The position numbers and the translations under genes were made by a program. A DNA stretch of 64,000 nt from Caldilineaceae bacterium (GTDB lineage Bacteria > Chloroflexota > Anaerolineae > Caldilineales > Caldilineaceae): positions 56,215 to 120,214 of the forward strand of contig JAGNDO010000005.1 of the NCBI GenBank assembly GCA_018003515.1. The letters run 5' to 3'. Below are positions 44,866 to 54,540 of this stretch, piece after piece (within the stretch, counting starts at the first letter, position 1; the number at the start of each line of letters is the position of its first letter). A model generated the notes under the pieces. That model was not told the origin of the DNA and made no database searches. It saw nothing but the letters and a program-made list of their open reading frames with translations.

Positions 44866-45840
44866 ATGCCAATTGTAAAACGAGACAAATCCGGCAGCAA
44901 TCCCCTGAAACAGAGCTTTGTTGAGCGGGTACGATCGGGTAGCGTCGTGCCCATTCTCAGCAATGAAATGATGGCAGATTTGGTGCTGGGGGGCCGCCAT
45001 GAACTTGTGGAAGGATATGCCGATTATGTGGAATATCCGATGGAAGATCGGGACGACATATTGCAGATCGCCAAGTTTCAGATCATAACCGGAGACATGG
45101 AAGAGTACGATCTCAAGTGGGACTTTCTCAACTATATCAAGAACCGCCTCTACACGATTGCGGAAGATGAGGGCAGAGATGAAGATGAGTTGGAAGAAGC
45201 AGCCGCAGAAGTGGACAGTCTGACGGCATCGGTCTTTGCCCAGCGTCTCGGTTATCCCAAGCTGGATGGCGGCACCCAAGACCCCTTATTGATAATCGCA
45301 GACCTGCCCCTGCCCCTCTATCTGACAACGTCTCCTCACACGTTTTTAGAAACAGCGCTGGAGAGATCGGGTAGGAAGCCAGTGTCCGACTACTGCCGCT
45401 GGCACCCTGGATTGGGCAACTTCGACAAAACCCACAAACCAACGCCAACCGAACCCCTTGTCTTCCATCTCTTTGGGCTGGATACGGACGCATCTTCTCT
45501 TCTGCTCACAGAGGATGATTATCTCCAGTTTTTGGTCGCTGTCTCTCAGGAAAACGGTAAAGAGAATGACCCAATTCCAGGGCTGGTACGCCAGGCCATG
45601 TCCACATCGGCCCCTGTGTTGCTCGGCTATGAGATGTCAAGTTGGGCGTTTCGTGTCCTCTTCTGGGGGCTGATCAGACCGGCAACCATGAAACATCGGG
45701 GGGTCTGCTGTCTCCACGTTGAACCAACCGAGGTGGAAAAGCAGTTCTTTCAAGAGTATCTCAAAAAAGCGGAATTTGAAGTCTTCTGGGGTGATGTGGG
45801 TACATATACGCAAGAGCTTCACAGGTTGTACAGATCGTGA
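44866..45840 (+). CDS. SIR2-like domain protein, probable partner of the STAND ATPase
   Basis: 324-aa protein resembling SIR2-like effectors of conflict systems. Corresponding blocks: SGSVVPILSNEMMADLVLGG (where classic SIR2 has a G-A-G nucleotide loop), PLPLYLTTSPHTFLETALER (where catalytic families have TTNxD) and VFHLFGLDTDASSLLLTEDDYLQFL (normally HxHG). The Asn and His used by NADase-type SIR2 proteins thus appear replaced by Ser and Phe, so it may sense NAD or be a scaffold rather than an active NADase. GGAG lies 9 bp before the ATG at 44866. The STAND gene starts 204 bp downstream on the same strand. Lower GC than neighbours. Confidence 0.66.
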   Translation: MPIVKRDKSGSNPLKQSFVERVRSGSVVPILSNEMMADLVLGGRHELVEGYADYVEYPMEDRDDILQIAKFQIITGDMEEYDLKWDFLNYIKNRLYTIAEDEGRDEDELEEAAAEVDSLTASVFAQRLGYPKLDGGTQDPLLIIADLPLPLYLTTSPHTFLETALERSGRKPVSDYCRWHPGLGNFDKTHKPTPTEPLVFHLFGLDTDASSLLLTEDDYLQFLVAVSQENGKENDPIPGLVRQAMSTSAPVLLGYEMSSWAFRVLFWGLIRPATMKHRGVCCLHVEPTEVEKQFFQEYLKKAEFEVFWGDVGTYTQELHRLYRS

Positions 45841-45882
45841 ACCAGTCAATAATGACTCCACTGCGAGAACTACGGATTTCAC

Positions 45883-45935
45883 CAATTTGACGAATCATTC
45901 TGAGGAAAATTCATGTTAATTCGTGGCATTCGTGG
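45883..45935. repeat. TTCGTGGCATTCGTGG word repeat
   Basis: ACGAATCATTCTGAGGAAAA then TTAATTCGTGGCATTCGTGG. A similar GCCACGAATTGCACGAATTG stands at 7390-7409. It lies in the spacer between the SIR2-like and STAND genes. Probably a remnant of a dispersed intergenic repeat. Confidence 0.45.
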
Positions 45936-46044
45936 TTTTTGCAGGGCAGTCAATAATAGGACCGTTGTCACAAGTGGGTTATCAACAGCGGCCCAGTTGC
46001 CACTGCGCTAATTCTAATGAAGATCGATTGCCGGATGGAATCTT

Positions 46045-49000
46045 ATGGCAGACCAAAATCCCTATGTAGGCCCTCGCACCTTTACCTATGCAGACCGCAA
46101 CCGCTACTTCGGCCGCGAGAATGAGGCCCAGGCCCTGCTGGCGAGAGTCATCTCCCAGCGGCTGGTCCTCTTCTACGCCCAGTCGGGGGCAGGCAAAAGC
46201 TCACTCATTAACACGCGTTTGGTTCCAGACTTGCGCGATGCTGGCTTTGGCGTGCTGCCCGTAGGCCGCGTCGGCGGCGATCTGCCCGATGGTGTCAGCA
46301 AAGTGGGCAACATCTATCTCTTCAACCTGCTGCTCAACCTCGACGCCAGCGAAGAGATCCAGCCGGAATTTGCCAATCTCACACTGACCAACTTTCTAGG
46401 CGGACTCGTTTCCGATGACGGCAAAAGCTGGACCTATGACCCTGCTCTGGCTGAGAGCCACCAACATGATGCGGCGGGTGACGGCGAGGACAACGGTGAA
46501 TACGAGAACGCACCCTACGTCCTCATCATCGACCAGTTTGAAGAGATCGTTACCACCCACAACAATCGTTGGCTTGACCGGGCGGACTTCTTCCAACAGC
46601 TCAATGACGCCATGCAGGCCGACCCCAATCTGTGGGTTGTCCTCACCCTGCGCGAAGATTACGTAGCCGCCCTGGACCCCTACGCTCGTTACCTGGATGA
46701 CCGCATGCGGGCGCGTTTTTACATGGAGCGCATGGGTGTTGATGCAGCCCGTCAGGCCATTTCTCAACCAGCAGAAAATGCTGGGCGTCCCTTTGCCGCA
46801 GGTGTCGCCGCAACCCTGGTCGATAACTTGCGCCAGATCCGTACCCAGAGCCAAGAGACGGTAGAACTGGGCCAATACCTGGAACCGGTTCAGCTTCAGG
46901 TTGTCTGCTATCAGCTATGGGAAAATTTGGAGACAGATGGACGAGACATGGCCGCTGAGATTACCCAGGCCGACCTGGAAAAATCTGGCGACGTAGACAG
47001 CAGCCTGGCAAGCTTTTACGAAAGCGCCATCCAAGAGGTGTTGGCAACAGAGCAGAGTTGGCTTTCCGAACGGGAACTGCGTATCTGGTTCGACACCCAG
47101 TTGATTACCGATGCCAACACCCGGGGCACCATCTACCGGGGCAAAGAGACCACCGCCGGCATGCGCAATCGCGCCGTGGATAGCCTGCAAAACCGCTTTC
47201 TATTGCGCACCGAAGTGCGCGCCGGCGGAGAGTGGGTTGAGCTGGTCCACGACCGCTTTGTGGAGCCGATTCAGCAGGCCGACCAGAGGTGGCGCAACAA
47301 TTATCATAACCCGGTAGCCCAGGCCTATGAGCGCTGGCAGAGCCAAGGCCAGACGGACACGCTGCTGCTGAACGCCCTCCCGCTGGATGAGGCGCAACGC
47401 TTTGCCGCGGGAAATCCGCTGGACGTGACAGCAGAGGAACAGCTTTATCTGCAGCGCAGCCACGAGTCTGCCCAAGAACAGGCACAGGCCGCGGCCAGGG
47501 CTGAACAGCGCCGCCACCGCACCCGGCTGACAGCTATCGCCGTGATTGTTGTCCTCACATTGTTGACTGCTTGGGCACTCTTTCAATCAAGCGCCGCAAC
47601 TACCGCCAGAAACGAGGCCGTTGCCCAAGCTGATCTGGCGGGGAAGGCGGCCAATGCAGCAGCAACTGCCGAAGCCCACGCCAAGAGTGATGCCGAAAGG
47701 GCCGCCAATGCGGAAGCCGCCGCCGAAGCTGAGGCCGAGATCGCCGTCAATGCAGAAGCCACCGCCCAGGCGAACGCCGTCATTGCGGAAGACCAAGCTC
47801 GCCGTGCCTTAGCCTCTAGCTTGGCGGGACAGAGTCAACTCCTGATCCGCGCCGACAGCGAGCCTGGCGACCTCGCCCTGATCCTGGCCCGCGACGCTGT
47901 GCTGACCCATCTTGATAGCAATACGGATGCCGCCCTGCGCAATGCCTTCGCCAATGCTCATCAGCAGGGCATCATCCCCTCCCTAACTCAAGGACATCAA
48001 GGCGCTGTAAACAGTGTGGCCTATAGCCCCGACGGCCAGACGGTTGTGTCGGGTGGAGATGACGGCACGATTCGGCTCTGGCAAGCCCACGACCTGGAAC
48101 AACAGCAACTCTTGTTTGGTCATACGGGTAGAGTTTTGTCGGTCGGGTTTAGCCCAGATGGCAAGCGCATCGTCTCTGGGAGTGATGACAACAGCGTGCG
48201 CATCTGGGATGTCGAGAGCGGAGAGACTGTTGCAGCCCTACGCGGCCATACGGCCAAGGTTTTATCGGTCAGTTTCAGCCCGGATGGAAAGCGCATCGTC
48301 TCCGGGAGTGATGATAGTAGCATCCGCATCTGGGATGTGGAGAGTGGAGAGGAGATCGCTGTCCTCCTGGGCCATACCTGGGCAGTGGATGCAGTCTTGT
48401 ATAGTCCAGACGGGAAGCGCATCGTCTCTGGTGGGTCTGACAATACGATACGGCTGTGGGATGCAGAGAGTGGAGAGGTAATTGCCACGCTCGACGGTCA
48501 CTCAAACAGCGTGCGGTCGGTTGCTTATAGTCCTGACGGAAAGTACATCGCCTCTGGAAGTGACGACCGCAGCGTACGCATCTGGGATACGCATGAGTAT
48601 ACGGCTGTCGCAACGCTCTCTGGTAACACCGGTTGGGTGAATACAGTATCATTTAGTCCAGATGGGAAATATGTGAGCGCTGGAGATGACGACGGTACCG
48701 TCGTTATCTGGAATGCAGAGACATATACATCAGTCGCTACCCTTAATGGTCATGCTGATAGCGTGAGGTCTGTGGCGTGGTCGCCGTTGACGGCTGATGT
48801 GAACGGCTCTGGTGGGCAGCGAATCGCCTCTGGGAGTGGTGATGGCGCTGTGCGCATCTGGGATGTGAGTCGTGCAGATGCAGTGGCTACCACTGATGGA
48901 TATGTCGATCGTGTTGACTCCATCGGTTCGTCACCTGTTGTGTTCCGGGGCCACACGGGTACGGTTTGGTCGGTGGCTTTCAGCCCGGATGGAGAACAGA

Positions 49001-51168
49001 TCGTCTCTGGTGGTGATGACGGCACTGCGCGCATCTGGGATGCAACCAATGGAATGGAAATGCGTCAACTCAACGGCTTCGAAGGGAGTGTTGTTTGGTC
49101 AGTCTCCTGGTCGCCAGCTACTTCCGGCCCTGACAACCAAGATGGGGAGCGTATAGTCGCCGGGATCAGGGACCATACCGTCCGCTTTTGGTCCTTAAAG
49201 AGCATCGGAGGGGCGGTAAGCATCGAGGGACCGACTACCCTCGGTCGCCATGACTCGTTTGATGTATATACGGTCGCTATTAGTCCCGATGGAGAACGCG
49301 TCGCCTCCGGGAGCGCGGACAAAACAGTACGTATCTGGAATGTGAAGACCATTGCAGAGGTCGCCACTCTTGAAGGTCACACGGCTAGCGTGAACTCAGT
49401 AGGGTTTAGCCCAAGTGGAGGGCGTGTCGTCTCTGGGAGTACGGACAATACGGTGCGTATTTGGGATGTGAAGACTGGAGAGGAATTGGCCATCCTCCGA
49501 GGTCACACGGCTGGCGTCAACTCGGTTGCCTATAGCCCCGACGGAGATCGCATCGTTTCTGGAAGTGATGATAGCACCGTGCGCATCTGGGATGCGGAGA
49601 GCGGAGAGGAATTGGCATCCCTCCGAAACCACATGGCTGGCGTCAAGTCGGTTGCCTTTAGCCCAGATGGAAAGCGTATCGCATCCGGAAGTGATGATAG
49701 CACCGTGCGCATCTGGGATGCGGAGACCGGCGAGGAATTGGCAATCCTCCGGGGCCACACGGGTTGGGTGAATACCGTCGCCTTTAGCCCAGACGGAAAG
49801 CGCATCGCCTCCGGAAGTGATGATAACACCGTGCGCATCTGGGATGGACCCGAACAGATTCTGCTGCGGGCAATCGCACAGATTTCGCGACCAGCCCCCA
49901 TTCTGACAACCAGCGAGCGTCAGCGTTTTGGGATTGGAACGGAAGTGGATCTACCCGATCAGCGAGTGCTTCGTCCCCTCATGGAGCAGGCCGCATCATT
50001 ATACTTTGCAGACAAGGCGCCACGTGTTTCTTTAGATAGCGAGGGCAGTGATTCCCAACAGCCTCTCAACAATCCAACCGCTGAAGAACCTACTGTTACC
50101 GATGGCGATGGCAACACCTACAAAACGGTGCAAATCGGTGAGCAGCTTTGGATGGCTGAAAATCTTCGTACCACCACATGCAGCGATGGCTCCCCAATCC
50201 CATTTGTAATCGACAAGAATGAATGGATAACCCAAACTAGCTTGGCATATACTTGGAGCAGCAATGTCGCGGGAGACCAGCAAGCAAGAAAAGAGTACGG
50301 CGCTTTGTATAATGGGTACTCTGCCCTGGCGTCGTGCAATATATGCCCCAGTGGTTGGCATGTTCCATCTGGAGAGGATTTCCAAGAATTAGTTGGCAGT
50401 CTCAATCCTAATGCCCATCTGAAATTGAGCGATCCTGACTTCTGGGGCGATGGTAACAACGCAACAAATTCAAGTGGGTGGAGCGCTCGACCAGGCGGTG
50501 GCGACAGCGGCGCTGATCCCAAATCATATGGTTTCGGCAAAAATGGGAACTTCTGGAGTACGTCAGAAGAGGGGGGGGGACAATCCCTACTTGTGATTAG
50601 TCCTGACGGTGCTGGAATATGGAGCGCAGGACAAAAATATGGATTTTCAATCCGATGCGTGAGCGATCAGCGTGTGAAGACGATTGATACTCCATCTGTG
50701 ACAATTGAAGAAGCGGTTCAAGAGGGTGGCTACTATCGCTTGCAGACTAGGTGGCTAGAAACAGAAAACAAGTGTTTAGAAGGTAACCGTGCGGCCTTTA
50801 TGGATGATTGTCGAGAAGACCCGGGACAACTCTGGAAACTGGTGCCTATTGCAGATGGCTACTATCAGCTACAGACCAAATCCATGGAAGCGGAAAACAA
50901 GTGTCTCGAGGGCAACCAGTTTGCAACAGGAGCGGTTTTGGGCGGCGCTGCCTTTATGGACACTTGCCAGGAGGCTATTGGTCAACTCTGGTCGTTTGAA
51001 GATATTGGTGATGGCTACTATCACATGCAAACCAGGTTCTCAGAAGACGCAGGCACATGTCTGGAAGGCAACACACTCGGTCAGGGTGCTGTGCTGGAAG
51101 GTGCAGCCTTTATGGATGCTTGCAGCACCGCCATCGGGCAATCCTGGAAAATTATCCCTGCTGAGTAA
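46045..51168 (+). CDS. nSTAND-type NTPase with 14 WD40 repeats, FISUMP and beta-trefoil lectin domains
   Basis: 1707-aa sensor-type protein. Order: N-terminal NPYVGPRTFTYADRNRYFGR typical of nSTAND1; Walker A SGAGKSS (48-53); Walker B LIIDQFEE (about 159-166); STAND helical part to about 450; one membrane helix (about 494-514); Ala/Glu-rich coiled coil (515-610); 14 WD40 repeats (about 649-1270), enough for two seven-bladed propellers; FISUMP domain (DGNTYKTVQIGEQLWMAENL, 1353-1542); three repeats with CLEGN...AFMDxCxxxxGQxW forming a ricin-type trefoil (1565-1707). If the helix spans the membrane, WD40, FISUMP and lectin parts would be outside. It is preceded by the SIR2-like gene; together they resemble a STAND-controlled conflict or signalling system. 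Confidence 0.9.
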   Translation: MADQNPYVGPRTFTYADRNRYFGRENEAQALLARVISQRLVLFYAQSGAGKSSLINTRLVPDLRDAGFGVLPVGRVGGDLPDGVSKVGNIYLFNLLLNLDASEEIQPEFANLTLTNFLGGLVSDDGKSWTYDPALAESHQHDAAGDGEDNGEYENAPYVLIIDQFEEIVTTHNNRWLDRADFFQQLNDAMQADPNLWVVLTLREDYVAALDPYARYLDDRMRARFYMERMGVDAARQAISQPAENAGRPFAAGVAATLVDNLRQIRTQSQETVELGQYLEPVQLQVVCYQLWENLETDGRDMAAEITQADLEKSGDVDSSLASFYESAIQEVLATEQSWLSERELRIWFDTQLITDANTRGTIYRGKETTAGMRNRAVDSLQNRFLLRTEVRAGGEWVELVHDRFVEPIQQADQRWRNNYHNPVAQAYERWQSQGQTDTLLLNALPLDEAQRFAAGNPLDVTAEEQLYLQRSHESAQEQAQAAARAEQRRHRTRLTAIAVIVVLTLLTAWALFQSSAATTARNEAVAQADLAGKAANAAATAEAHAKSDAERAANAEAAAEAEAEIAVNAEATAQANAVIAEDQARRALASSLAGQSQLLIRADSEPGDLALILARDAVLTHLDSNTDAALRNAFANAHQQGIIPSLTQGHQGAVNSVAYSPDGQTVVSGGDDGTIRLWQAHDLEQQQLLFGHTGRVLSVGFSPDGKRIVSGSDDNSVRIWDVESGETVAALRGHTAKVLSVSFSPDGKRIVSGSDDSSIRIWDVESGEEIAVLLGHTWAVDAVLYSPDGKRIVSGGSDNTIRLWDAESGEVIATLDGHSNSVRSVAYSPDGKYIASGSDDRSVRIWDTHEYTAVATLSGNTGWVNTVSFSPDGKYVSAGDDDGTVVIWNAETYTSVATLNGHADSVRSVAWSPLTADVNGSGGQRIASGSGDGAVRIWDVSRADAVATTDGYVDRVDSIGSSPVVFRGHTGTVWSVAFSPDGEQIVSGGDDGTARIWDATNGMEMRQLNGFEGSVVWSVSWSPATSGPDNQDGERIVAGIRDHTVRFWSLKSIGGAVSIEGPTTLGRHDSFDVYTVAISPDGERVASGSADKTVRIWNVKTIAEVATLEGHTASVNSVGFSPSGGRVVSGSTDNTVRIWDVKTGEELAILRGHTAGVNSVAYSPDGDRIVSGSDDSTVRIWDAESGEELASLRNHMAGVKSVAFSPDGKRIASGSDDSTVRIWDAETGEELAILRGHTGWVNTVAFSPDGKRIASGSDDNTVRIWDGPEQILLRAIAQISRPAPILTTSERQRFGIGTEVDLPDQRVLRPLMEQAASLYFADKAPRVSLDSEGSDSQQPLNNPTAEEPTVTDGDGNTYKTVQIGEQLWMAENLRTTTCSDGSPIPFVIDKNEWITQTSLAYTWSSNVAGDQQARKEYGALYNGYSALASCNICPSGWHVPSGEDFQELVGSLNPNAHLKLSDPDFWGDGNNATNSSGWSARPGGGDSGADPKSYGFGKNGNFWSTSEEGGGQSLLVISPDGAGIWSAGQKYGFSIRCVSDQRVKTIDTPSVTIEEAVQEGGYYRLQTRWLETENKCLEGNRAAFMDDCREDPGQLWKLVPIADGYYQLQTKSMEAENKCLEGNQFATGAVLGGAAFMDTCQEAIGQLWSFEDIGDGYYHMQTRFSEDAGTCLEGNTLGQGAVLEGAAFMDACSTAIGQSWKIIPAE

Positions 51169-51226
51169 GGCAAATGTGATATAGCGGTATCTGTCCGTAA
51201 GCCCACATCATGTCCTGAACCGCAAC

Positions 51227-51274
51227 AAAAAAGGGGGTGGATGACCGAGTTCTCGGTCATCCACCCCCTTTTTT
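51227..51274 (+). terminator. Rho-independent terminator of the STAND gene
   Basis: A perfect 23-bp stem (AAAAAAGGGGGTGGATGACC + GAG) closed by TT, with seven Ts. It lies 58 bp after the STAND stop codon and before the carotenoid promoter; it isolates the two loci. Confidence 0.93.
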
Positions 51275-51337
51275 TGCTGCGGAATCACCGCTATTCGAGC
51301 GAGATGATCGGATTGTCCATGTTTTGCAAAGATAAAT

Positions 51338-51366
51338 TTGACAAGATATAAACAATCTCGTATACT
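51338..51366 (+). promoter_or_regulatory. Sigma70-type promoter of the carotenoid cluster
   Basis: TTGACA at 51338-51343, 17 bp, TATACT at 51361-51366, 75 bp upstream of the crtB start. It is near consensus. In other non-phototrophs such clusters are light-controlled by LitR/CarH repressors; no such regulator gene is in the window. Confidence 0.75.
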
Positions 51367-51441
51367 GACCCAGCAACACCCCATTGCGTCCGCACGCAGA
51401 CCGGAATCTGCCCGCTCTGCCCTTGTATCGAAAGGGAGCCC

Positions 51442-52482
51442 ATGACGACCATGCAGCCCGCCAGATGGGAACAATCCTTGCTCATCAAGGCCAGCACTGC
51501 CTTGGAGCAGCATGTCCGCAGCCATTTCAATCCGGTCTATGACGCCGCCCGGCTGCAAGCCGCCCACCTGCATTGCGGGCAGATCACGGCCCAAAACAGC
51601 CGCACCTTCTTCACCGCCACGGCCTTGATCCCCCATGCCAAGCGGGTGGCCATCCGCACGCTCTACGCCTTCTGCCGGGTCAGCGACGATGTGGTGGACG
51701 AGGGGGACGGCGACCGCAGCGTCCGCCTGGCGGCATGGCGCGCCGCCATCCGCGCCGACGAGTTGCCGGTGGATGATCTGGTCTTGACCGCCTGGCACGA
51801 CACCCGCCACCGTTATCACATCCCTGTCCTCTATATGGAGCAACTCCTCGACGCCCTGGCCCAGGATCTGACCGTCAACCGCTACGACACCTTTGAGCAG
51901 TTGACCGACTATTGCTACGGCGTGGCCTCCACGGTGGGGCTGATGTCCATGCATGTCACCGGCTATGATGGCCCCATCGCCCTGCCCTATGCGGTCAAGC
52001 TGGGGGTGGCGCTGCAACTTACCAACATTCTGCGGGACGTGGGCGAGGATTGGCGCAACGGGCGGCTCTATCTGCCCCAGGAAGAGCTGGCCGCCTATGG
52101 CATCACCGAGGCGGATGTTGCCGCCGGGTGGGTGGACGACCGCTGGCGGGCCTTCATGCGCTTCCAGATCGAGCGTGCCCGCCGTCTCTATCAAGAATCA
52201 TTGCCCGGCGTGGCCTATTTGCACCCAGATGGCCGCTTCGCCGTGGCCGCGGCCGCCGAACTCTATCGGGCCATCCTGGACGACATCGAGGCCCACGATT
52301 ACGATGTCTTTACCCGGCGCGCCCATGTCAAGGATCTACACAAAATCGCCCGACTGCCCGGTATTTGGTGGCGCGCCCGGCGCAATCTCTATCGACGGGC
52401 GCTGGAATCACAAGAAAAACTCCACGACGAAAACCGTTTTTCAACGCAAAGGTCGCCAAGAAACGCCAAGAACGCGGAGTAA
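51442..52482 (+). CDS. crtB: Phytoene synthase
   Basis: Condenses two geranylgeranyl diphosphates to phytoene. It contains both Asp-rich motifs of the squalene/phytoene synthase family, FCRVSDDVVDE and LTNILRDVGEDWRNGRLYLP, plus YCYGVASTVGLM. The annotated frame gives 346 aa. The last 20 or so residues (ENRFSTQRSPRNAKNAE) are encoded by a dispersed CTTTGCG-family repeat and are probably not part of the ancestral protein. It is the first gene of the carotenoid cluster, under a strong promoter. A piece of this gene is duplicated at 44305-44377. Confidence 0.95.
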   Translation: MTTMQPARWEQSLLIKASTALEQHVRSHFNPVYDAARLQAAHLHCGQITAQNSRTFFTATALIPHAKRVAIRTLYAFCRVSDDVVDEGDGDRSVRLAAWRAAIRADELPVDDLVLTAWHDTRHRYHIPVLYMEQLLDALAQDLTVNRYDTFEQLTDYCYGVASTVGLMSMHVTGYDGPIALPYAVKLGVALQLTNILRDVGEDWRNGRLYLPQEELAAYGITEADVAAGWVDDRWRAFMRFQIERARRLYQESLPGVAYLHPDGRFAVAAAAELYRAILDDIEAHDYDVFTRRAHVKDLHKIARLPGIWWRARRNLYRRALESQEKLHDENRFSTQRSPRNAKNAE

Positions 52483-52531
52483 AAAGCTTTTCGACCTTTG
52501 CGACTCTTTGCGTTCTTTGCGTTGAAAAATA
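52437..52531. repeat. CTTTGCG palindromic word repeat invading the crtB 3' end
   Basis: TTTTTCAACGCAAAGGTCGCC on the left is mirrored by CTTTGCGTTCTTTGCGTTGAAAAA on the right; the middle holds CGCCAAGAAACGCCAAGAACGC. The left arm overlaps the last 15 codons of crtB, including its stop. Related words occur at 34977-35035. Confidence 0.75.
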
Positions 52532-52595
52532 ATGTCGCAGTCTTCTATTCTGAACCTGTGGCCTGACGAATTCTACAAATAAAGGAATCTTATTC

Positions 52596-54083
52596 ATGAC
52601 AAACCAAAATGCAATCGTCATCGGCAGCGGCTTTGGCGGCTTGGCCGTGGCGGCCCGATTGGCGGCCCGGGGAATCCAGGTGGATATTTTTGAAAAAATG
52701 GACAAGCCCGGCGGCCGGGCCTATGTCTTTGAAAAAAACGGCTTCCAGTTTGACGGCGGCCCCACGGTGATCACCGCCCCCTTCCTCTTCGATGAACTGT
52801 TCGAGGTGGCCGGACGGCGGCGGGAGGACTATGTGGAGTTCATCTCGGTGGATCCCTTTTACCGCATCTTCGACCACAATGGCCGCTATTTTGAATACAA
52901 CGGGGACCTGGACTTTGTTCTGGGCCAGATCGAGAAGTGGAACCCGGCGGACAAGGACGGGTATCGGCGCTTTTTGGACACGACCAAGGCCATTTTCCAG
53001 AAGGGCTTTATCGAGTTGGCCGACGAACCCTTTCTGAGCGTGGGGGACATGCTCAAAGTCGCGCCGGATCTGATCAAGCTGCAATCCTATCGCTCGGTCT
53101 ACGGCTATGTCTCCCAATTCATCGAAAACGAGTTTCTGCGCCGCTGCTTCACCTTTCATCCCCTGTTGATCGGCGGCAACCCATTCAATTCGTCGTCCAT
53201 CTACGCCATGATCCACTATTTGGAGCGAGAGTGGGGCGTCTGGTATGCCCGGGGCGGCACGGGCGCGCTGGTGCAGGCCCTGGTGCGGCTGATCGAAGAG
53301 CAGGGCGGACGTTTCCACCTCAACACCGAGGTGGACGAGATTCTGGTGGAGAACCGGCGGGCCACGGGCATCCGCCTGAAGGACGGCAGCGTGCATCAGG
53401 CCGACCATGTCATCTCCAACGCGGATGTGCCCTTCACCTACATGAACATGATCGACGCCCGCCATCGCAGCGTGCGCAACTCGGATTTGCGCTACAAAAA
53501 GCTGACCCAATACAGCATGTCCCTGGTGGTGATCTACTTTGGCACGGACCGCCAATACCGGGACACGGAATTGGGCCATCACAACATCATCCTCAGCGAG
53601 CGCTACAAGGGGCTGCTGCATGACATCTTCAAGGGCAAAAGCCTGCCCGAAGACTTCTCCCTCTACCTGCACATGCCCAGCCTGACCGACCCGTCTATGG
53701 CTCCGGAGGGCCACGAGGCCTTCTACGTCCTCGCCCCGGTCCCCCACCTGGGCGCGGACATCGACTGGGCCCAGGTGGGCGGCACCTATCGGGACGCCAT
53801 CATGAACTTCCTGGAAGAGAACTACCTGCCGGATCTGAACCAGCACATCGTGGCCGAGGAAATGATCGACCCCCGTCACTTCCAAGATAAACTGAACACC
53901 TATCTGGGCACGGGCTTTTCCATCCAGCCCACCCTGCCCCAATCGGCCTGGTTCCGCCCCCACAACCGGTCGGAAGACATCGACAACCTCTACTTCGTGG
54001 GCGCGGGCACCCATCCCGGCGCGGGGCTGCCGGGGGTGGTCTCCTCCGCCACCATTGTGGACAAACTGGTGGCCGGATCATGA
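52596..54083 (+). CDS. crtI: Phytoene desaturase / CrtI-type carotenoid dehydrogenase
   Basis: 495-aa FAD-dependent desaturase converting phytoene to lycopene (or a less desaturated product). The dinucleotide motif is [18 protein letters not shown], followed by [20 protein letters not shown]; the carotenoid dehydrogenase C-terminus is [22 protein letters not shown]. Its TGA overlaps the ATG of the SRPBCC gene (ATGA). Product range cannot be read from sequence alone; the lycopene cyclase downstream implies lycopene. Confidence 0.95.
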   Translation: MTNQNAIVIGSGFGGLAVAARLAARGIQVDIFEKMDKPGGRAYVFEKNGFQFDGGPTVITAPFLFDELFEVAGRRREDYVEFISVDPFYRIFDHNGRYFEYNGDLDFVLGQIEKWNPADKDGYRRFLDTTKAIFQKGFIELADEPFLSVGDMLKVAPDLIKLQSYRSVYGYVSQFIENEFLRRCFTFHPLLIGGNPFNSSSIYAMIHYLEREWGVWYARGGTGALVQALVRLIEEQGGRFHLNTEVDEILVENRRATGIRLKDGSVHQADHVISNADVPFTYMNMIDARHRSVRNSDLRYKKLTQYSMSLVVIYFGTDRQYRDTELGHHNIILSERYKGLLHDIFKGKSLPEDFSLYLHMPSLTDPSMAPEGHEAFYVLAPVPHLGADIDWAQVGGTYRDAIMNFLEENYLPDLNQHIVAEEMIDPRHFQDKLNTYLGTGFSIQPTLPQSAWFRPHNRSEDIDNLYFVGAGTHPGAGLPGVVSSATIVDKLVAGS

Positions 54084-54535
54084 TCTACACCCTGCATCGG
54101 GAGCAACAGATTCCGGCTCCGCTGGACCGGGTGTGGGATTACTTCGCCACCCCGCGTAATCTGAATGAAATGACCCCGCCGGACATGGACTTTGCCTTCA
54201 TCACTGGCGGGGACGAGTCCATGTACGCTGGACAGACCATCGAGTACAAAGTCGCCATCCTGCCGGGTGTGCGGGTGCGTTGGTTGACCCAGATCACCCA
54301 TGTGCAGGACGAGGTCAGCTTTATCGACGAGCAGCGCATGGGGCCGTACCGCTTGTGGATTCACGAACACCGTTTCCAGTCCGTGGCAGGCGGTGTCCAC
54401 ATGACGGACCATGTCACCTATGCCCTGCCCTTTGGCCCTCTTGGCGACTTGGTGCATGGGATTTTTATCCGTGGCCGTCTGCAAAGCATTTTTGACTTTC
54501 GCCGGGCCAAAGTGGCGGCGTTGTTTGGCAGGTAG
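54080..54535 (+). CDS. SRPBCC (START-like) protein in the carotenoid operon
   Basis: 151-aa helix-grip protein: [32 protein letters not shown] and the end [19 protein letters not shown]. Such proteins bind lipophilic ligands. Overlap with crtI and placement before phr suggest it handles carotenoids or membranes (inference). A second SRPBCC protein closes the cluster at 58250. Confidence 0.85.
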   Translation: MIYTLHREQQIPAPLDRVWDYFATPRNLNEMTPPDMDFAFITGGDESMYAGQTIEYKVAILPGVRVRWLTQITHVQDEVSFIDEQRMGPYRLWIHEHRFQSVAGGVHMTDHVTYALPFGPLGDLVHGIFIRGRLQSIFDFRRAKVAALFGR

Positions 54536-54540
54536 GCCTC

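Noticed and set aside
51208..52194. Long minus-strand frame opposite crtB
   Set aside because: No recognised motifs, begins inside the STAND terminator region, and the sense strand encodes a complete phytoene synthase.
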